DNA of 64,000 bases from Mumia sp. zg.B17 (GTDB lineage: Bacteria > Actinomycetota > Actinomycetes > Propionibacteriales > Nocardioidaceae), in NCBI RefSeq assembly GCF_019550915.1, contig NZ_JAHWCI010000003.1, positions 62,001 to 126,000 of the forward strand, given 5' to 3'. The notes beneath the pieces are model-generated. The model saw only the letters and a program-made list of their open reading frames with translations, ran no database searches and was not told where the DNA came from. A program made the position numbers and the translations under genes. Positions 28,044 through 34,453 of this stretch are shown here, piece by piece. Positions within the stretch are counted from its first letter, which is position 1. Each line of letters starts with the position of its first letter.

Positions 28044-28081
28044 CCGGACGGTTCGTGGGCTCTCCGGAAGGACGACTCGGG

Positions 28082-28633
28082 ATGCACTTCGGTCATGTTG
28101 GCCTCGGCCTCGCCACCCTGGTCTCCTGCGCCCTCTCGGGGTGTGACGATCCCGAGCCCGCCACCGACGCGAAGTCCGTCGATGGCAAGATCTGCGGATA
28201 CCTCAGCCCCGCCTTGATCGAGTCGATCGTCGGTCACGACGATGCGGCGGCGGCAGGTGACGAGATCGTGCCGGCCGACGAGCGGGCCGACCGCGAGCAG
28301 GAGTGCGCCGTCGTCGACGGCAACCGCACCGTTGTCTTGGCCCAGGTTCACGATGCCCCCTCGACACGACCCGGTCACGACGCTGCACCCCTCGACAACT
28401 GCGTGCGACTCGACGACCTGGCCGACTGGACCGGCAGCGTCTGTTGGAGCGACTCGAGCATGCGCGCGACCGTGTGGCCCGACAACGGGGCCCGGCTCCT
28501 CGAGGTCTCGTACTTTCCCGAGGGAGGGGGCGCCGACAAGGTCGACACCCGCGACGAGCTCGTCCATGTCACGGTCTCGCTGGCCCGTGACGTCGAGGCA
28601 AACATCAAGTCGTACGACGAGAGGCACCAGTGA
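28082..28633 (+). CDS. Cassette-associated lipoprotein (type 1)
   Basis: A 183-residue protein with a signal peptide and lipobox CALSGC. The mature domain has CGYLSPALIESIVGHDD, PADERADREQECAV and a C-terminal 'SLARDVEANIKSYDE' helix. Size, Cys positions and repeated layout resemble small actinobacterial DUF3558-like lipoproteins (from memory; untested). A broken relative is at 33139-33676. The start ATG 28082 follows GGAAGGA. It overlaps the next lipoprotein by 4 bp (GTGA). Its role may be protection against, or anchoring of, cassette proteins. Confidence 0.78.
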   Translation: MHFGHVGLGLATLVSCALSGCDDPEPATDAKSVDGKICGYLSPALIESIVGHDDAAAAGDEIVPADERADREQECAVVDGNRTVVLAQVHDAPSTRPGHDAAPLDNCVRLDDLADWTGSVCWSDSSMRATVWPDNGARLLEVSYFPEGGGADKVDTRDELVHVTVSLARDVEANIKSYDERHQ

Positions 28634-29295
28634 GCGCTCACGCCCCCCCAGGACGTCCAGAACAACCTCCGGTGACCGTTCGACCGACGACCTTCACGAG
28701 CTCCTCGAAGGTGTCACGGAGGAGGTCCGCATCGGCGACCCGCCACAGATCCGGGACGCGGATCAGTGCACGGGCCCTCGCCGGCGTGGCAGCGGCTGCG
28801 TTGGTCGCCTCACTCGCCGGATGCGACGACGAGCCGGAGGCCGACGCGACGTCGCGCCTGTGCGGGATGCTCGACCCCGAGGCCGCAGAGCGGATTACCG
28901 GGGACGTCGAGCTGACCGGCTTCGGTGGCGGGAACCTCGACGCGACACGACGTCAGGGGAACGCTCTCACCTGCATCGTCGACGGTCCTGGTGGCGAGGA
29001 CCTCCTTCAGGTCACCACGATGGATCTGTCGGACCAGGCCGAGTGGGCGGCGATGCAGAAGCAGCTCACTGACGAGATCGCCGGAAGCGACACCTGCGCG
29101 ATGCGCACGGACGAGCCGCTCGGGTACGTCTGTCGGAGCACAGACGCCACCGAGATCGCTGTGCTCTTTCCTCGTCGCTGGGTACGCGTGGACGCCACGG
29201 CCCGCGCCAACGCGGAGCCTCCCGAACCCAAGGCCGTGCTCACGGTCGCGGCCAACGTCCACGCCAACCTCGAGGCGTACGACGAGAAGCAGTGA
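28630..29295 (+). CDS. Cassette-associated lipoprotein (type 2)
   Basis: A lipoprotein with lipobox LVASLAGC and mature sequence SRLCGMLDPEAAERITGD, LGYVCRSTD and a C-terminal 'NVHANLEAYDE'. It is a paralogue of the genes at 33707 and 40412 and of the truncated copy at 32816. GTG 28630 gives a 4-bp overlap with the previous gene but leaves an unusually long, basic N-region; GTG 28711 would give a more normal signal peptide. Conserved Cys pairs suggest disulfides outside the cell. Confidence 0.76.
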   Translation: MSAHAPPGRPEQPPVTVRPTTFTSSSKVSRRRSASATRHRSGTRISARALAGVAAAALVASLAGCDDEPEADATSRLCGMLDPEAAERITGDVELTGFGGGNLDATRRQGNALTCIVDGPGGEDLLQVTTMDLSDQAEWAAMQKQLTDEIAGSDTCAMRTDEPLGYVCRSTDATEIAVLFPRRWVRVDATARANAEPPEPKAVLTVAANVHANLEAYDEKQ

Positions 29296-29310
29296 TGCGT
29301 CCGGGACCTG

Positions 29311-29570
29311 ATGAGGAACGTGGATGAGTCCTCGTTCGTACCGGACTGCGGGCACTGCTTCACCTCCCCTACCCTCGACGCTCTGGGGCCGGGCTACGTG
29401 CGCCGCACCGACGGACGCACGCAGACCAGGGTCGTCCTCCCCGACCGCTTCGTCTTCTTGACGCTCTTCGGGAAGGACGGGACCGACGATGCTGTGGTAG
29501 CCACTGCCGTGGACCTCATCGAGAACGCGCGAGGAAACCTGACGGCGAGGGAAACCCCGACGCCCGGGTG
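29311..29570 (+). pseudogene. 3' fragment of a type 3 cassette lipoprotein
   Basis: From about 29350 the sequence encodes GHCFTSPTLDALGPGYV and DGRTQTRVVLPDRFVFLTLF, nearly the same as the last 75 residues of the lipoprotein at 37101-37706. The signal peptide and first 120 residues are missing, one Cys of the pair is changed (YVCRTDG to YVRRTDG), and the stop codon is lost. It is a relic of a deleted cassette end. Confidence 0.75.
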
Positions 29571-29605
29571 GCCCCCCTCCTCGCACATGAACTGGATGTA
29601 CATCA

Positions 29606-29767
29606 GCGAAGCGCGCGACGCGCCTCAATCTCGAGATCCCTGTTCGGCCGTCGACCATCGGCGGCTCCGGCTCGCTCAGGTTGCACGGGCCCGGACCCCG
29701 TTTACCGCGGCCTGTGACTTCGCTACAGTCCGTACGGTCCGTGACCTCTGAGGAAGGACGACTCGGG
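29606..29767 (+). repeat. Intercassette direct repeat (copy 1)
   Basis: This non-coding stretch (starting GCGAAGCGCGCGACGCGCC and running through GGCGGCTCCGGCTCGCTCAGG into the promoter) is almost identical to 37715-37878. Both lie between a type 3 lipoprotein 3' end and a large gene, so the repeated unit is lipoprotein end plus spacer plus promoter. It can serve as a site for homologous recombination. Confidence 0.8.
29701..29729 (+). promoter_or_regulatory. Cassette promoter (copy C)
   Basis: TTTACC (29701-29706) and TACAGT (29724-29729) with a 17-nt spacer form a good sigma-70-type promoter. The transcript would start near the palindrome CCGTACGG and carry a ~30-nt leader ending GAGGAAGGACGACTCGGG before ATG 29768. 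Confidence 0.7.
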
Positions 29768-29953
29768 ATGCGTGTTGAGGACGGCGGCGGCGCCTCATCT
29801 CTGCTCATCGCGGGTTTCGAGCGGCATGACGTCTCCCCAGGCACGATCACCGCGCAGGCCGATGCCGTCGCTGGACCAGCCGGTGACGTCGAGAACTTCA
29901 ACGCCGACCAGGCACGAAGCACAACACCGCCCGCGAAGGCGTGGCCGGTGTGA
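29768..29953 (+). pseudogene. 5' part of frameshifted cassette large gene (copy C)
   Basis: The first 47 codons (MRVEDGGGASSLLIAGFERH...VENFNAD) match the intact gene at 34454. One base is missing within about 29907-29918 relative to that gene, so the frame leaves the conserved sequence and ends at TGA 29951-29953. The stop overlaps a GTG (29950) that opens the correct downstream frame as GTGA, so restart by coupled translation is conceivable. Confidence 0.7.
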
Positions 29954-31983
29954 TCGCCACCGCGATGGAGGGTGCCGACACGCCGACGAAGAACATAGGC
30001 CGGAACCTGATCCAGGGCATCACCATCGGCGCCGGCGCGATCCGCCTCTTCGGCACTGCCGTCGAGACGTTCAACAACACGATCGACGGCCTCAACAGCC
30101 AGATCCGGTCCGAGGCGACCCGCGAGGAGCAGATCGAGAGGAAGTCGACGCTCTCCGGCCAGCACGCCGGGGCGGTCCAGACGCTCCAGTCGGCAGCACG
30201 CACCGCCAAGGGCCAGCTGAGCGACCCGCTGAAACCCGCGCACGTCGAGGCGCTCTACGCCGCGGGCGCGCTCCCGTCCTTCGCACCGGAGATGTTCAGA
30301 AACGTCGCCGATCTGAAGGCGGTGAAGCTGACCGCCCTTCCGTTCGACGTGGCGAACATGTCCGCCGAGGACCAGGCGAAGTACGTCATCGACCACGCAA
30401 AGGATCTCGACGCGCAGTTCATCGCCCTCCTCAGCCCGGCGGTGAGGGGTCTCGTCGCCGAGGCCGTTGCGAAGGACATCCGCACCAAGGCGATCGACGA
30501 GGACACCGCGGCGACCCTCGCGCTGATGAAGGACGACGCTGCATTCGCGCACCGTCTCTACTCGACCGTGACCCCCGACCAGATGGCCGATGCCATCTTC
30601 GACCTCAGCAACGAGGTGTTCCCGCCGGGCACGTTCGGCCCGCCTGACCAGGTCGAGAGAGCCAAGGTCTACGCCGAGTTCCTCGCTGGCGCCGGCCATG
30701 CGTTCGCGACCTACACCAAGGCCACTGGGGCCCACGCGCCGCCGCAGGACCTCAGCGACCAGTGGTTCAGGGCCATCACCGACGAGACGAATCCTGAGAA
30801 CGCCGCCGCCCTGACCATGCTCATCAAGCATGGCGGCAAGACGGCGTCGTACGACCCGACGTTCCTTGCCGACCTGACCGACCAGGTGTACGACTGGGAG
30901 CGCAGCCACGACGGGATGCCGGTGTGGGGCCCGATCAACGACAGCTTCGGAACGGGCTACGGCGTCAAGGAGCCCTACTACGACCTGGGCAAGCCCGGCG
31001 ACCCGTACGACGACACGGCTCACTACCAGGTTCCGTACGACGGCCTCGCCAATCTGCTGTCCGGGATGGCAAAGACTCCCGAGGCCGCCGAGCAGTTCTT
31101 CGACGACCCGGACACCACGCGCTACCACGATCGCGACGTCAACGAGAAGCTCCACTACCTGTTCACCGAGCGGAAGTGGCCCACCGACGACGGCGACGGC
31201 TTCGGCGTGGCGCTCGAGGGCGCCACGACGCACTCGCGCGACGTCGTCTCGAAGGGCGACCTCGGCGGCGAGACGGCCCAGTCCCGTGCCGCGACGCTCG
31301 CCAGCCAGACGGTGTTCATCATCGGTCAGGAGTCGGGCACCGGCGACGGCCCGTGGCCGGGCGACGACGGCTGGCACGTCCCGGAGGGCATGACCGACTC
31401 CGTGGGGAAGATGCTCGCCTCGTACATCCCTGACGTGCACCGTGCGGCACAGGAGGGCAATGGCGACTCCCTCGACGGAGGTTGGACGTACGACGCCTCC
31501 GACGGAAAGGGCGGTGTCGCCCTCGGCATGCGAGCGAACGTCGACGACCTCACGAAGGTGCTCCAAGATGTCGGCCGTTACGACGACAAGACCGGCTTGC
31601 AGTACGTCACCACGGCAGCACTCACCCATCACAACGCGACGGTCGCGAACGCCCTGGACACCGCGGTGCTTCCTGACGGCTCCCACCCGACGACGCTCAA
31701 GGAGCTGAGTGCGTCCAACTTCGAGGAACTGCTCGGCGACGCATCCTCCAAGTCGGGCCGCACCCTGGCCCTGGTCATGAACGAGGGCTTCCTCGGCGGC
31801 AAGGACGGCGAGGCCGCGACTCAGGAGCAGCGCGAGGCACTCGCCAAGGCCTTCGGCGTGGCGACCGAGTTCCTGCCGCCGGTCGCGAACCCCGTCGGCA
31901 GCGTGCTCACAGGCCAGGCGCTCGGGCTGGTCGGCGATCAACTGGCCGCCCAACCCGACAGCGCTGCGCAGTCCTGGGCGTAG
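29941..31983 (+). CDS. Cassette large protein, main ORF of copy C (frameshifted 5', stopped 3')
   Basis: A 680-residue ORF (GTG 29941, or GTG 29950 which overlaps the upstream stop) carrying most of the large protein: the helical N-domain (TPTKNIGRNLIQGITIGAGA, QSAARTAKGQL), the shared ALYAAGALPSF segment, LPFDVANMSAEDQAKY, and a middle domain with DLTDQVYDWERSHDGMPVW and YDGLANLLSGM. It stops at TAG 31981, but the same frame stays open to 32262, so the stop is a nonsense change. The family layout resembles DUF6571-type actinobacterial proteins (recalled, not tested). Probably a decaying type VII effector gene. Confidence 0.7.
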   Translation: MAGVIATAMEGADTPTKNIGRNLIQGITIGAGAIRLFGTAVETFNNTIDGLNSQIRSEATREEQIERKSTLSGQHAGAVQTLQSAARTAKGQLSDPLKPAHVEALYAAGALPSFAPEMFRNVADLKAVKLTALPFDVANMSAEDQAKYVIDHAKDLDAQFIALLSPAVRGLVAEAVAKDIRTKAIDEDTAATLALMKDDAAFAHRLYSTVTPDQMADAIFDLSNEVFPPGTFGPPDQVERAKVYAEFLAGAGHAFATYTKATGAHAPPQDLSDQWFRAITDETNPENAAALTMLIKHGGKTASYDPTFLADLTDQVYDWERSHDGMPVWGPINDSFGTGYGVKEPYYDLGKPGDPYDDTAHYQVPYDGLANLLSGMAKTPEAAEQFFDDPDTTRYHDRDVNEKLHYLFTERKWPTDDGDGFGVALEGATTHSRDVVSKGDLGGETAQSRAATLASQTVFIIGQESGTGDGPWPGDDGWHVPEGMTDSVGKMLASYIPDVHRAAQEGNGDSLDGGWTYDASDGKGGVALGMRANVDDLTKVLQDVGRYDDKTGLQYVTTAALTHHNATVANALDTAVLPDGSHPTTLKELSASNFEELLGDASSKSGRTLALVMNEGFLGGKDGEAATQEQREALAKAFGVATEFLPPVANPVGSVLTGQALGLVGDQLAAQPDSAAQSWA

Positions 31984-32262
31984 GACGCCGACAAGGGCGT
32001 CAAGGACTCCCTCAGGCACCAGATGTACAACACGCTTCTCAACGCCGGATATCTGCCGGTGGGCGAGGGCGGTATCCCTCCCGGGGTGGTTCAGACCGAC
32101 ACTCAGGGCAACCGCATCATCAACCCCGATCTCTACGACCCGAAGGCAGACGTCGATCCCGACCTCAAGGACGACTTCAACCGCTGGCTCGCGACTGCGC
32201 CTTCAGGTCTGGCGCAGGAGGCCATCAACTCGTACGCCTCGAACCTCCCCAGCTTCCGATGA
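31984..32262 (+). pseudogene. 3' part of copy C after an in-frame TAG
   Basis: The frame of the upstream ORF continues for 92 codons after TAG 31981-31983 (ADKGVKDSLRHQMYNTLLNA ... SYASNLPSF), and its end overlaps the next lipoprotein start by 4 bp (ATGA), as in an intact cassette. The C-terminal domain (YNTLLNAGYLPVGEGG, INPDLYDPKADVDPDLKDDF) is laid out like the end of copy E (YKYGFLHDQ, PELYDRADG). Confidence 0.65.
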
Positions 32263-32819
32263 ACCGCAGGCTCAGGCTCGCTGTAGCGACGGGACTCCTC
32301 TCCGCGATGGCGCTCACAGGTTGCACGGACGATCCGCCGCAGGAAGAGGTGTTCAGCCTCGACGCATGCCGTCTCCTCGAGGAGGTCACGGTCGAGGAGC
32401 TCGTCGGCGCTCTGCGCGACACGGAGGAGACGTCGGTCGACAACGGAGGACTCGAGAGCAACTGGGCTCAGTGCCGCTACCTTCCGGACGACACGTCCCG
32501 TCCGGCCCTGGCTCTCCTGGTCAAGCACGGCGAGACCGACGACGCGGCCCTTGTCGGCGCGGCAGCGAGACAGTGCGAGGAGCGCGAGCCGTTGGCGGTC
32601 GAAGGCGCGACCGGCTATCTGTGCGGCGACCCTGACGTCGACGGCACGACGGCCCCTTATGCCCGCGCCGTCTGGGGCACCGACCCCGTGTACTACGCCT
32701 CTCTCGGTCTGACGCCGCATGGCAAGTCGCCGTCGGTCGCTGAGGCAGCCGACGACCTGCGCACCGCCGTTCGGGAGCTCATGGGGAACGTCAACGCGTC
32801 CTCGTTCGCGCCGCGATGA
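32259..32819 (+). CDS. Cassette-associated lipoprotein, partner of copy C
   Basis: A 186-residue lipoprotein (lipobox ALTGC) whose mature part starts with FSLDACRLLEEVTVEELVG and has NWAQCRYLP, ATGYLCGDP. Its sequence is unlike the other cassette lipoproteins except in size and Cys layout. ATG 32259 overlaps the end of the large gene by 4 bp, so its synthesis would depend on translation of that gene. Possible immunity or anchoring partner. Confidence 0.78.
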   Translation: MNRRLRLAVATGLLSAMALTGCTDDPPQEEVFSLDACRLLEEVTVEELVGALRDTEETSVDNGGLESNWAQCRYLPDDTSRPALALLVKHGETDDAALVGAAARQCEEREPLAVEGATGYLCGDPDVDGTTAPYARAVWGTDPVYYASLGLTPHGKSPSVAEAADDLRTAVRELMGNVNASSFAPR

Positions 32820-33142
32820 CCCCGACCGCTGAGATGCCCGAGTCGTCCCAGCACCCGCGTGCGACGCGGATCGGTGTACGGGTCTTCGCCGGCGGCGTGG
32901 CGGTCGCGCTCGCCGACACCCTGGCCGGATGTGAGGACGAACGGGAGGCCGACGCGACGTCCCGCCTGTGCGAGTCGGTTGACCCCACGGCCGCAGAGGC
33001 GATCACCGGGGACGCCGACCTGACCGGTTTCGGCGGCGGGAACCTCGACGCGACGCGACGTCGGGGAAACGCTCTCGCCCGACGCGGACCAGTGAACCGT
33101 TCGACGAGGCCGGCCGACGCCGGGATGAACAAGGACGGATGA
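32816..33142 (+). pseudogene. Truncated type 2 lipoprotein
   Basis: The ORF reads ...TLAGCEDEREADATSRLCES and GFGGGNLDATRRRGNALA, matching the gene at 28630 (GCDDEPEADATSRLCGM, GFGGGNLDATRRQGNALT) and then changes to unrelated sequence. About 110 residues of the type 2 domain are missing. The 4-bp overlap with the preceding gene is kept. A short secreted lipoprotein could still be made. Confidence 0.7.
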
Positions 33143-33462
33143 TGCCTATGCTTCGCATCGGCGGTGCGCTCGGGCGCCTGGTCGGCGGCCTCGCGCTGGT
33201 CCTCGCCGGCACCATGGCCGTCGCGGCCTGCAGCACCGACGATGATCCCGACGCGCAGGCGGCCCGCGACCTCGTCGACGGCACGGCCTGCGGGTTCTTC
33301 ACTCGTGACGTGATCGAGCCCGTCGTCGGGCACGGTGACCTCGACACCCTCGGCGACGGGATCGGTCCGGCCGACGAGCGGGCGCTGCGCGCTCAGGAGT
33401 GTGCCGTCCTCGATGAACGCCGGGACGAAACCCCCGTACGCCTCGAGGTGATCCGGTCCTGA
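33139..33462 (+). pseudogene. Truncated type 1 lipoprotein, 5' part
   Basis: A 107-residue ORF with lipobox AVAAC and CGFFTRDVIEPVVGHGD, PADERALRAQECAVLDE, matching the first half of the gene at 28082. It ends at TGA 33460 in sequence without match. Its own C-terminal end is found downstream at 33594-33676 in another frame. Confidence 0.7.
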
Positions 33463-33593
33463 GTCCAACAGACAGCACCGCGCCAGCCTGCGAGGGCATC
33501 TGGTCTCTCGCAGTTGGGGGACGGTCCCTCCGACGGCTGCGTCGTCGGATCATCGGTCACCTCGGCCGTTCGGCGGGGTCAAGCCGCAAGAGC

Positions 33594-33676
33594 GGACCAC
33601 GCAGATCGAGGAAGCGATCGCGTTGGCCCGTGACGTCGAGGCAAACGTCCAGGCGTACGACGAGAGGCGCCAGTGA
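33594..33676 (+). pseudogene. Truncated type 1 lipoprotein, 3' fragment
   Basis: The last codons read LARDVEANVQAYDERRQ then TGA, equal to the end of the type 1 lipoprotein at 28082 (LARDVEANIKSYDERHQ). The following bases (CAGTGAGCGCTCACGCC) also match the junction at 28629. The central part of the gene has been deleted or scrambled. Confidence 0.7.
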
Positions 33677-33706
33677 GCGCTCACGCCTGCGCGGACGCCC
33701 AGCACC

Positions 33707-34285
33707 ATGTCGGGTGACTCGCCGTCGGACGACTCCGTGAACGCGCGCGTGGCGGCCTGCGCGCTCGCCCTTCTCGCGATGGTGGCCGCGTGTGACGACA
33801 GCTCCGCCCCCGAGGCCGAGGGGCCGTCCCGCTACTGCGACATCCTCGACCCAGAGGTGGCCGAGCCTGTCGTCGGTGACCTCGACGTCAAGACGTTCGG
33901 TAGCGAGGACCTCGACCCGACGCGACGCCAAGGCCATGGGCTCGACTGCCAGGTGAGCACCGCGACCGGCAGCGACACTCTGCTGACGATCACGCTGCGT
34001 GACACCACCGGCCCGGCCGACTGGGACGCGATGAAGGCCCAGCTGGCCGAGGAGACAGAAGGCGCTCCGGAGTGCACCGCCCTCACCGGCGATCCTGCGG
34101 GCTACGTCTGCGGGGGCATCGACGGCACGGACGAGACGAACCTCGCCGCACTCTTCCCGGACCGCTGGATTCGCATCATCGCGCGCACACGCAACGGCGA
34201 TGCGCCGCCGCCCGATACCCAGGACGTGCTCGCGATTGCCGAGAACATCGACGCGAACCTCGAGGCGTACGACGCCGACCAGTGA
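33707..34285 (+). CDS. Cassette-associated lipoprotein (type 2)
   Basis: A 192-residue protein with a signal sequence (lipobox VAAC in ALLAMVAACDD) and mature RYCDILDPEVAEPVVGD, AGYVCGGID, ending NIDANLEAYDADQ. It is an intact paralogue of 28630-29295, about the same length. ATG 33707 is the only good start; the N-terminal 12 residues before the hydrophobic core are acidic rather than basic, which is unusual for a signal peptide. Confidence 0.76.
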   Translation: MSGDSPSDDSVNARVAACALALLAMVAACDDSSAPEAEGPSRYCDILDPEVAEPVVGDLDVKTFGSEDLDPTRRQGHGLDCQVSTATGSDTLLTITLRDTTGPADWDAMKAQLAEETEGAPECTALTGDPAGYVCGGIDGTDETNLAALFPDRWIRIIARTRNGDAPPPDTQDVLAIAENIDANLEAYDADQ

Positions 34286-34302
34286 CGACCCGGCTGAGGG
34301 GC

Positions 34303-34384
34303 GAGGACGACTTCGACCACCGCGTCCGGTTTCTGCCTCGCCGATCGCCGATCGCCGACCGGCCGAGCAGGCGCGCCTCGGAGA
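34303..34384 (+). pseudogene. Internal fragment of a type 3 lipoprotein
   Basis: GAGGACGACTTCGACCACCG and the next ~55 bases match 37356-37430 inside the type 3 lipoprotein gene (EDDFDHRVRFSASPIADKAEQ) and then join directly to the promoter of the next cassette. No start or stop remains. Confidence 0.65.
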
Positions 34385-34386
34385 CG

Positions 34387-34415
34387 TTTACCGCGACCTG
34401 TGACTTCGCTACAGT
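34387..34415 (+). promoter_or_regulatory. Cassette promoter (copy D)
   Basis: TTTACC (34387-34392) and TACAGT (34410-34415) with a 17-nt spacer, identical to copy C except for one spacer base. The leader TCCGTACGGTCCGTGACCTC and GGAAGGACGACTCGGG lead to ATG 34454. Confidence 0.72.
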
Positions 34416-34453
34416 CCGTACGGTCCGTGACCTCTTAGGAAGGACGACTCGGG

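Noticed and set aside
29606-29767. Possible CRISPR or regulatory RNA in the intercassette repeat
   Set aside because: There are only two copies about 8 kb apart and no short regularly spaced units; the similarity is explained by cassette duplication.
28810-32019. 1069-codon open frame on the minus strand opposite lipoprotein and copy C
   Set aside because: The plus strand carries recognisable cassette proteins repeated elsewhere; the minus frame repeats only as the complement of those repeats.
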